DNA of 21,063 nucleotides, from the IMG/VR virus record IMGVR_UViG_3300032360_000062, positions 1-21,063 of that record. The stretch is one strand, 5' to 3'. Made by a program: the position numbers and the translations under genes. The stretch comes from a virus. A model generated the notes under the pieces. That model saw only the letters and a list, made by a program, of their open reading frames with translations. It made no database searches and had not been told where the DNA came from. The first letter of the stretch is position 1. Every line of letters starts with the position of its first letter. This document shows positions 1 through 9,300 of the stretch, piece by piece.

Positions 1-2306
1 AACTCTGGTGTTTTATCAAGAATGCTGAATTTTATTATATATTGGTAATTTCCATATCCAAGACTTGAAGACGTCTTGTCTTGAAAAGTGAAGAATTTTG
101 TTTTACCTAAATTGCGTGTGGCTCGTATTTCATCAGACTTCCCCTCATTTTGAAGAAATCCAGTGACGTCCCGGAAGCCGCCGCCGTGGGCGCTGTCTAA
201 TGACATCACTCCAGCGGACATACTCTCATCTAACAATACAGTGTCTGCGATTTCATAGTCTCCCTCGTCAATTTTGGGCATATCAGTTCCTAATCCACCC
301 ATTCTATTATAGGTCATGGCCGATTGGACGTGTCGTCGGCGTAATTGCACCTGTTCGAATTTAACGTAAGAGAACATCAGTTCCTTCTCTACATCAGATA
401 AGTTATTCCACAAAGATCCAAACAACGTTTCTCTAACGATGAAAGATTCAACATCGAAAACGGTAAACAAGCTAACGTTTTTATTTAGATCGGTGGTTAA
501 TTCCACTTCGCCAAAGTAAGAATCAACAAGATCTGTCTTTTGTCGATTGTTAGGGCTTTTGATTTCAGGATCAAATTCTTTAACGTCCAACGGAGAAAGA
601 TCTGTAAACAAATGTTGTACTCGATCTAACGCTCTAAAATCTTGAATTTTATTGTTGGGAACTGCTTTGACCCGTAGTTCTGGCTGTTCCCGGGCGGCTT
701 CTTCGGGAGTTAGTCCTGGGCGATGACGGAAACCCCCCATCCACCCAACATACCCAATAGCACTAGGTGGTGCGCCGCCAGTTCTCCACGCATCTGCGTT
801 AACAATACCTTGTCCTGTTGAACGATCATCTAGGACCCCAGCATTATCGCCATGATAGTGTACAGGTCCTGTCCACACGCGTTCTTCTTGTTTTCCAGAT
901 GGTAAAGTGTGGGTATAAGTATAAACATCCGTCTTCTGCGGAGTCTGTGAATTTTCGATAACAACCTCCATAGTCATAGAACCAATAAAGTTATTGTAAT
1001 ACTGTTGCCGCTGCGCGGGGGACAATTGTCCTATGGCGGGGTATTCCTTCGAAGCCATGAACCCTGCGATATTAAAGCACGGCACTACTAGAAAAGCTAA
1101 ATTCTCAGTCTCTCTTTCAAAGGTGTAATCCATAGGAAAGTTAAACTCTCGAACAAAATTGCCCTTGGCATCGATTTTGTTCGAGCCCTCCATCCTCGCG
1201 AGGTTGCCCATATAGTTGTTGTTTGCCGTTATTTGACTGTGAAGAGGGTGGGGGCCGCCATATTCCAAATTTAACCTGGCGCGGTCGCTGCGGTGATGGC
1301 GGTGATCGGCGATCGTGGCATTAGCATCTTCAAATGTAACATAATAACCCTGATCAAAGAGCCATTCTACTGCGTCAAAATGATTACGGGCGTGCTCCCT
1401 ATAGCTCTTTATAACGTTTATATCATGAGTATAGAACACGTAATAATCAAAATATTGGGAAACGTCTTGACGAGAGAGCCAGCCTGGAGAAGCTTCGGAT
1501 ACGAGGTCCTTGACACTTAGTAAGAGGTTGACGTTCAGTTGCTTATCCGCTTCAGTTATAGGCGCGCGGAGGACCGTAAGACTCCCGTCGATGTCGACAA
1601 AGCGGTGTTGTTGCTCCCTTGCCTTCCTCACAACGGCCCACAAGAAGGCAATATCGCCAGGGGCGATGACGGCTTGGTCTTGCTGCCCGGCGAGGTCGAG
1701 CCCTCGGTTGGTAAGACTCTCAAGATCGAATTGTCTTGTGCCATTTTCAACAGTGCGTGATATTGTTGGCATGTCGGCGGCTAGCCAATCTGAAAGTGTT
1801 TTTTCATATACGCGTGGCTGCGTATTGCGGATTCTTGCTAGCGTACGCCTTACCGTCGCGGCGTTGTTGGGCGTATCGTACGACACGGAGAAGCCCTCAT
1901 TGACTGCGTGGAGTTGGCGGACAATGAAAAGCTCCTCGCCTGGGTCGGGATTGTTTTGTATGAAATAAAACCGCAGGAGTGTTGCGATTGCATATTTCTT
2001 AATATTAATGGGAGTAGCAAGAGCAGGATCTATAGTGCGGAGGGTGCTCTTCGCCCGGGCGAGTTGTTCAGTATATACCCGCTTGATGGCTTCGCGAGTA
2101 TTAAAGAGATTTTCATACCATATACTCTCTACGTCACCTTGAACGGCGCCTTCGATTGTCTCAAACGAAGCCTGGAGTCGGTCGGATTCAACAATGTGAG
2201 GATCGTCACTTACGATCATTTTCCCACCGTTACTGATGGTGATTTTGTCTATGCGGATCTTAGGAACGTTTCCGCCGACAATATTTATTGTATCACATGC
2301 TGCCAT
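1..2306 (-). CDS. Large phage structural protein of unknown function, C-terminus beyond window
   Basis: Translating the minus strand from ATG at 2306 gives 768 codons with no stop before the left edge, so the gene is real and 3'-truncated by the window. It starts two bases after the previous TAA behind GGGGA. The N-terminus reads MAACDTINIVGGNVPKIRID, followed by DDPHIVESDRLQASFE (about 34-49), helical stretches (ESIWYENLFNTREAIKRVYT, about 60-79) and alternating alpha/beta sequence. A His/Arg cluster ADHRHHRSDRAR lies near residue 340. Later landmarks are YVGWMGGFRHRPGLTPEEAA (about 520-540) and WNNLSDVEKELMFSYVKFEQ (about 650-670). No signal peptide, membrane helix or catalytic motif was recognised. 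Same strand, tight spacing and similar composition place it in the tail/baseplate operon. Function unknown. Confidence 0.85.
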   Translation of the reverse strand, partial: MAACDTINIVGGNVPKIRIDKITISNGGKMIVSDDPHIVESDRLQASFETIEGAVQGDVESIWYENLFNTREAIKRVYTEQLARAKSTLRTIDPALATPINIKKYAIATLLRFYFIQNNPDPGEELFIVRQLHAVNEGFSVSYDTPNNAATVRRTLARIRNTQPRVYEKTLSDWLAADMPTISRTVENGTRQFDLESLTNRGLDLAGQQDQAVIAPGDIAFLWAVVRKAREQQHRFVDIDGSLTVLRAPITEADKQLNVNLLLSVKDLVSEASPGWLSRQDVSQYFDYYVFYTHDINVIKSYREHARNHFDAVEWLFDQGYYVTFEDANATIADHRHHRSDRARLNLEYGGPHPLHSQITANNNYMGNLARMEGSNKIDAKGNFVREFNFPMDYTFERETENLAFLVVPCFNIAGFMASKEYPAIGQLSPAQRQQYYNNFIGSMTMEVVIENSQTPQKTDVYTYTHTLPSGKQEERVWTGPVHYHGDNAGVLDDRSTGQGIVNADAWRTGGAPPSAIGYVGWMGGFRHRPGLTPEEAAREQPELRVKAVPNNKIQDFRALDRVQHLFTDLSPLDVKEFDPEIKSPNNRQKTDLVDSYFGEVELTTDLNKNVSLFTVFDVESFIVRETLFGSLWNNLSDVEKELMFSYVKFEQVQLRRRHVQSAMTYNRMGGLGTDMPKIDEGDYEIADTVLLDESMSAGVMSLDSAHGGGFRDVTGFLQNEGKSDEIRATRNLGKTKFFTFQDKTSSSLGYGNYQYIIKFSILDKTPE

Positions 2307-2308
2307 TC

Positions 2309-3295
2309 TTAGTCCCCACAGTAAGTAGATTGATCGTCGGAGTTTACGGGAATATCGTAAACATTTTCGTTAGTTGCAGGACCGTTGGTATCGTTGCACG
2401 CAGGAGGAGTAGCCTCAAACCGATTTCTCTCCTCATTTCTGGTCATTATGTCGCATATGGTTTGCTGATCGATCTCGTCATCGACCAGAATATCCAAAAA
2501 GTATTCTATAAATGAGGGATCTCCTTGCATAGCAATGTCGTGTGGAGTGTCTTCGATCGCAAAACAATATTGATTCTCCGGATAGTGTGAAGTGCCGTCG
2601 CTAACAGAAGATGTTATTTCAAAAACCTCAATATCAAAATTCTCTCTCTGAAAGTCGGTGTTCATCTCGACCACTTGCACAGTGAGATCTCTTTTCTTCA
2701 GGAGAATCATGGTCCCATCATCAAAATCGCGTAAAATATCGTACTCTTTTAAAATAGAGCCCCCAGGAGTGACCTGATTGCGTTGCCCTGGAGTAATTAA
2801 TCTCAAATCAAAGTCTATGTTGGTGTTTAATTGTGGTATAGACAAGTTCTGGTAGGAGCCAGTTAGGTCAGCCGAGGAACTGCTCAACGGACTGTTATTC
2901 ACTAACACGCTCCACGCAGGAGCATACTCGGACGATAGCTGAGATTTTCCCATGGGGTGAGCATATACAAGGTTGTTTTGTTTTATGTCTGGTAACAAGG
3001 TGTAGGAACTAGGAGGCGCATTCGGGTCCAAGCTCCTATTCTCAAATATGACTTGTCTAGCCTCGGCTTCAAGCCCGGTATGGCATACTTGTGTCTTAAG
3101 AGATATAGAGCTAGTAATCCTACTTTGTATTTCATTCTGTACTTCAGTTATGCCAGCCCATCCAGAATCGTATATAATATCGTCATCAAAAAAAGAATAA
3201 TAAACTGGCTTGAATTTGCCTAGCGATAGAAGCCTCTTTCCATAAGAGGTGAGTTCAATATCTATTACTTCTTCTTTTTTGTTAAAAAATGACAT
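2309..3295 (-). CDS. Conserved-looking phage structural protein of unknown function
   Basis: A 328-residue protein that I cannot assign to a named family. Its N-terminus is distinctive: KKEEVIDIELTSYGKRLLS (about 7-24), GKFKPVYYSFFDDDIIYD (about 26-43) and a polar element RITSSISLKTQ (59-69). I remember similar N-termini next to baseplate-type genes in environmental phage contigs, but could not check this. The rest is mixed alpha/beta and increasingly acidic, ending in a low-complexity Asn/Asp/Thr-rich tail with scattered cysteines (QTICD, PPACND, STYCGD). No signal peptide or transmembrane helix is seen. ATG at 3295 is nine bases after the giant gene's TAG; GGAG of the preceding codons lies about 14 bases upstream, a weak ribosome site. 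The next gene begins two bases after the TAA. A tail or baseplate role is inferred only from position. Confidence 0.8.
   Translation of the reverse strand: MSFFNKKEEVIDIELTSYGKRLLSLGKFKPVYYSFFDDDIIYDSGWAGITEVQNEIQSRITSSISLKTQVCHTGLEAEARQVIFENRSLDPNAPPSSYTLLPDIKQNNLVYAHPMGKSQLSSEYAPAWSVLVNNSPLSSSSADLTGSYQNLSIPQLNTNIDFDLRLITPGQRNQVTPGGSILKEYDILRDFDDGTMILLKKRDLTVQVVEMNTDFQRENFDIEVFEITSSVSDGTSHYPENQYCFAIEDTPHDIAMQGDPSFIEYFLDILVDDEIDQQTICDIMTRNEERNRFEATPPACNDTNGPATNENVYDIPVNSDDQSTYCGD
2313..2317 (-). promoter_or_regulatory. Ribosome binding site of the leftmost gene
   Basis: On the minus strand GGGGA lies 6 bases before the ATG at 2306 and within the last codons of the 328-residue gene. It supports that ATG as the start of the reading frame that runs off the left edge. 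Confidence 0.6.
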
Positions 3296-3304
3296 ATATT
3301 TTAT

Positions 3305-6300
3305 CTATCTCCGTGGTGGGCGGCCGCGTCCTCCTCCGCGGTTTCGTCGTTGGCGGTTTTGTCGATCGGCCGGGCGGCGCGGGGCGTCTACCGGGGGGGC
3401 GCCGCTTTCGGCTGCATCCAGAAGCTCCTGGTGGCGCGTTTGAGCTGTCTCTTCAGTTTCGAATGTAACGTTGGCGTCCAATTTTACTAATTCTACTAGA
3501 GAGAAAAAGTCGTAGGGCCAATTGTAACTGTAATCTGGAACACCGAATTTGGACGAAGTCCAGTCGCGTCCGGTCCTGATATTAAATTGGAACCTCTCAT
3601 CATCAGATGTGTCATTAGTTTTCTTAAAATAGTTCCAATGCGCTCGTTGTTTGACTTTGAACACGAGCCACTTAATGTCCTCAATGTTCGAAGGGGTTCG
3701 GGGATCCGGTGATAGAAACGCTCCTGCCATTAAATCGTGGGAAATAGTTGCTCTGGCAGTCTGAAAATCTCTAGAGATTGAATCGGGAGGCAAATTCTGC
3801 CAGATATCTGTTACATCTTTTCGAGATAACTCATGTTCAAACTCAAAAATGTACATAGCTATCGAATCCTGGTCCTCGTACGTTAAGAAATCATACATAG
3901 GAGGAAGAACATAATTTTTCATCTTTAGTAATTGTTCATAAACAGCTCTAATCCTTGATGTTTCCACCGGGACGTTACCCTGGCTGATCCTTTCTGTTGC
4001 GTTAGCAACCGAGTCACTGTCCAGCGTATAGTACTGTCGGCCGCCCGGTGACTCTGGTGAAGGCATGAAGGGGATTGCTATGACTGCTTCTTTGATGACT
4101 TTTCTCACACGAGACTGCCCCAGCTTGATCTTTCTCTTAGGCATTTGAATGAGATCAGCAAGAGATCCCGTAAGGCTCTCATCAACGTCTGCTTTCCCAA
4201 AATTGGCTAAGAACTTATTTTTATCATCAACATCAGAAGCTTGTGAATCCCTTATTTCCCAGAATATGCCTGTTTCTCCGTCAAGATCTACACCATATTG
4301 ATGCCACATCCCCCTGACGGTATTTGCGGTCGAGACGCCAGAGGGGCTCCTTGGTGAACGCCCCTTAGCTTCCAATGAGGCCGAAGTAAAGTCAAGAATA
4401 GGTGTCTCGAATCTAGTCTGGAACACAAGAGCTTGGCCGTCGCCGTCATGAAGATTTTCTGGGGCACCGCTGATCGCATTAAAACTAACATCTTTGGCAT
4501 TGACAAGAGTCAGTCTTGTTGCGTCATCCGAAAGATTTAATGTTGCGTCGAGTTGCATCCAATCATTAAAGGCAGGTCCCACACCGTATTTCGCCAGCCC
4601 CCCATTAACCAAGGTATATAATGCAGGACTAATGGTGTGATAATACTTGATTGTAGAGGCATTTAATATCTCATTAAGACTATAAACCTGATCCTCTATG
4701 GGGTCGTCAACCCTGGGCGGATCAAAGGTTATCCTAGCAGTGGCTGCAAAGCTGTAGTAGGGAGGAGCGAAGGGGTAGGAAACACCGTCGGTGACGGCAT
4801 TATCATAGAATTGTACCCTGGGCCCATAAGCCTTGTCGCCGGCGCCGAACGTGGTCCCGATGTTGTACATAATATCACCATGTTGTTGTGTCGGTTCGCT
4901 TCCGCCAGGGTACATCGCGATATCCATTATGTAGGTTTTTGTTGGGTCTGCGCGAAAACCATTGCCATCTGGAGCAGATGCGAAGGACGATAGCTGCCCA
5001 TCCTTTAAGAAAAAGTTAATGGATTCTGCCAAGAAATTATGCATTGCTAACTTATAGCGGTCATCGCCATCACCACCCCAGGAAGCGGTTGAGTTAATCT
5101 CAGTGTCCGCATCAGTTACTTCAATATCAACTACTTGCTGCCCTCTTAACCACTCCGGTTCAACGAGAGCCTCAAATGGTATACGGAAGCTGGCTGAGGT
5201 GTTTATTGCCGAACCATTGGTTCCTCTTTCGATTGCGCGGGCGTCGGTGGCACTTCCAGTATAAATTGGAAAGTCGCATGCGACACCTCCCTTGATTGTA
5301 TTGTATAGAATTCCCGGGGCGAAAAATGGCTGTAAGAATGTCCGCATGCTTGCTTGTCCAGTACCAGTCTCACCACTAACTGAGGAAGAGAATTGAATAT
5401 TTTTGCCGTAAGATTGACTAAATAAACTCGCTAGCTCAACGGTTCTTTGTGCTGGGTAAAAACCCTTATAGGGTAAGAACTTCATGACAGCGTTGCACTC
5501 CAACGTAAGCTGAGTGGGGTGATCAACTCCTCGGGCGGCCGCCACAATTGGTTTAAAGTGCTCTAGGAAATCAGTGGTGGAGTACACATCGAAGAAGGAT
5601 GCCATCGAGCTTGACGCCATGGCATCCGGGGGCGCTGCCTCATTCAGCACGGCGCCAGTTAAACTTAGGAAGCCCTCGGGGGGAAGGGGCGCTGAGAAAT
5701 TTTTATCTTGTGCGACGACGTAATAATCCATATAATCGCTGATTCTGAACTCAGGAATCACTGTGTATGCTTTTCCATAACGCTTTACGTCTTCGATATA
5801 GCCCTCATATGAATCATAATAAAAAGGATTCTTTCCAGCTTGGGCGCCGGCCTCCCAAATGACAGAATAAAGGCTGTCGATACCATTCCTACCATAGCAG
5901 CTACCTGTTTGCAGATTTGCGGGGGTACCTCCATGGTTCAGGGAATACCTGTTTAATAATTCTCCCTCAGCATTACGAGAGGATGGCATTAGAGAGGCGC
6001 CTGTGACGAAAGGATCGATCCTGCCATCTAAGACCCACATGCTCTGACTCTGAATGATACTTATGTTTGTAGGTTCCGACACTGACGAGGTTGCCGTCTG
6101 ATAGTGCACTCCCATCGAGTTTGAAACATTTGTTTCGGTTCTGTGACTCCTGAGGGGGTGCCAAAAATCTACAATGAAGTTTTCTCGCTGCCTAACTTTC
6201 TTGAGATAAGCGTTTTTCTCTCGCGGGAATACTGTTTCACGATATGTAATTCGCCCTATTTGCTGATCCGGAGGCATTGATTCACGGAAAAGTGTAGTAT

Positions 6301-9300
6301 GGATTTGTTCATCGCGCACTGGTTCTGTGTTGATACCAAAAGATTCGATAGCTGTGTTGTTCTTAGTGCTCTTGTTATATCTTGTAAAAGTTACTAAGTT
6401 GTTCCCGTATGTGTCCGCTATCAGTACATGGTCCGGTGATGCTATGTCACCAAACTCATGTCTTAAGGGGGCGTATTTTGATGTGACCACTGATTCAGTT
6501 ATGAAAGCTACGTGGTCGGCACGGTTCTGAGGATATTCTTCATTTGACTTTGGTCCGGTAAGCGCGCGCGCCTGGTAGTAGGCTAGTGCGGACGGATGCC
6601 TGTGTTGCGTAGGATCATTTAAGTTGTGATAATTCGATCCAAAATCCTTTACTGATTGAAAGCGGTGAGGGAGATAAGACATAATATTGGTCTTTCTCTG
6701 ATTTCGGATAATCGGACTTTGTCCAGCCCTAATCTGCTTCCATGAAGGATATTGGTAAGGTCCATTGCGATGCAATAGGATTGAATTAAGAACGCTGGCG
6801 CTAGCTTCGGTGGCTTCGTTGGCGCTAATCCTGTCGATAAATGAACCAGTTGCTGCCCATGATACAGGCAGCACCATATCACCACCAGTGTTCAAACTGT
6901 GTATAAGATTTGTTTCGGAGATATCGTACCCCAAAAGGTTCTGCGAGCTTGTTAGAGGCTCATATATGTTGGTATTCATACCTGCGAAGTCCGTGGGGAT
7001 AAAGCCCGGACCGGGGCCGAAATTAGCAATATTCCGCGGACTAAAGTCGATAAGACTAGCACTTTGAGGATTACCCCAATATCTCAGAGGTGCGTTGGTG
7101 AATAGCTTATTGGCATTATAAGAACCATATTCCGAGTGTTGAACAAACTTTAATTCGTCGGAGGAGGTTGCATAGTTCATCTGGTGTGCCATATTAAAGT
7201 TACCAGATACTGGTGACCGAAGAAGGGACGCTGTAATCCACATATACTGAGAATCTCTCTGTGGGATAGCGTGTTGTATAAACCAGTTATCTTGCGTAAG
7301 ACTTGCAGTATACCATGAGCCTGAGTCTGGAACCGCTGCGCTGCCGCCTATGACTAAGCTTCCTCTCGAAGTATGAGATCGACGCCCGTTTCTAGATGCA
7401 TCGCGAACAATGTTAGCCCCGTCGTCAGGGCTGTCCCCAAACCTCCACCACGCCGACAAGCTCGCAAAGGATGTGTGTTGCAACCAATCAATAACACCTC
7501 CAGTAGCGCCGGGGACGAGATCATTATCTTTATATCCCTGGAGATCTTTCACCTCCTGGGGGGTCAAAGCCTTATCCCATAGACCCAGTTCGCTCATGTT
7601 GCCCTTGAAAAATTTCTTACCGGTGTCGGCGTTGGTGTTAGCAGAACCAACTACAATCGAGTCGGTGGGCAAAAGTTGCCATGAGGCTTGGACGTCTGTG
7701 GTTGTGTTCCACACCGCACCGTCGAGATATGCTCTGATTCGGCATCGAGCAGGCTGCGAGAATGAACCAACGGGATCATATGGAGTAGTGCCCAAGAACT
7801 CATATGTAAATCCGACGAGATGCCACTCCCCGTCGCTCACATCGAGGCCGCTCGCGAGACCTGTCAGGGGATCCCCGAAGTAAAGCGTAAGTTCACCATC
7901 ATCTAGATAGAACCAGAGTTTTGAGCGGCCGCTGACGATGACTGGGTTGTTGCTGCCTTCGGAGTCATAAATGCGAACGAGGCTTCGTATGCCACTATCA
8001 TCAGTCGTCTTTATCCAGAGGAAGACCGAGATCTCTCCGTTGTTAGCAAGCTGTAAAGGTCCTATGGTGGAGAAGTTGGCGCCCGAGCCGGCGCCGAACT
8101 CAAGGAAATCATCAGTGCCATCGAACACAGTCGATTGCGCCGTCATGATACTTTCTTCAACAAACTTCTTAACAACTCGTGGGTTTCTATTTGTCTTATG
8201 ATAAGAGCCAGTTAGAAGACTAAAATCGTCCATGTAGCGTTCGCTAGCGTCGAAAAAGGAGGATGATACCGTGCCTGATCTAATTCCGTATTGCCCAGAC
8301 GGCTCTCTTAACAGCGAGTTTAATGGCTGTCTTACACTCAGATTTCTCCAGGGCAAAGCGTTGTAAGGAGAGTATTCTTCAGAAGTGTGATCTCTTGTTC
8401 CTCTCGCCATTACTTCGCCAGAACCAGGAGCGCTGAATCTCTCAGTTATGACGGTCTTGTTTGTCGATCTCTCTGGCAACGAGTAGTCGATAACGCCAGT
8501 TACGTATAATGACTCACTGTTAGTAATCGACAAGCTCTCAATAAATAAGTTGTTGGCTTTCCTGCCGCTTGTTTGTACAACTTGGTAGTTCTTTTCGAAG
8601 TTGCCGATCTTGGTTATGCCGGAACTTGTAACCTGTTGAATGTTAGCGATGTTGACGGGCCGCTTAGCGTATGTTTCTCTTATTCTGTTGGCGAATGGAA
8701 GGTATTTATAAGCTGGATCGACAGCTAGCGTAACAGGAGGAACTATAGATGTTGTTTGAGTCGCTCCCCCGGTGGCTAGAGCTAAAGTATTAGAATTTCC
8801 TGAGGAATCTGCCGTCAAATCATCTCCAAACTGCCACCAAGCTTGCAAACTCGAAAACCCCGACAGATCCATGCGGCCCGTGGCGGTCCCCCCATAGCGT
8901 TGTACGAACCAATCATTGCTGTATAACTCGCTTACTTGAGTCGCACTAAGTTCTTCATTGAAGATTGCCATTTCGCCCATATATCCCACATAAGGGTGGC
9001 TGTAGACGGGCCCGGTGGGGTGACAGCTAACGCCAATATTTATAGCATCAGCCGTTGATATGGTAAGCGAGAGGGTTGCAGAATCGCGCTCAACACCATC
9101 AACGTACAGCTTAAGGTCGTTTGTGGTGTCATCAAAAGTGAGTGCAAAGTGATGCCACTCTCCATCATTGATTACAGTAGTGTATTCTACTGTTCCGAAG
9201 GCGTTGACCCCTGCGCCTAGCTTATTGTCTTCATCAATGAGAATGTGAAAGCGATTAGTGGTACCTTCGCGGATCTGGAGGATGTTGCCGCCAAGGAGGG

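Noticed and set aside
1510-1968. 152-residue plus-strand open frame
   Set aside because: It lies opposite the 768-codon minus-strand frame, is Ser/Arg/Cys-rich without recognisable domains, overlaps another plus-strand frame and has no neighbours on its strand; it is a shadow of the real gene.
3249-3443. Arg/Pro-rich plus-strand frame of 64 residues
   Set aside because: It is the antisense reading of the RG-rich tail of the giant gene and its junction with the 328-residue gene; its composition follows from the GC-rich patch.
7410-7883. 157-residue plus-strand open frame
   Set aside because: It is antisense to LamG domain 3 of the giant gene, in a GC-rich patch where stop codons are rarer. 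No ribosome site or domain was seen.
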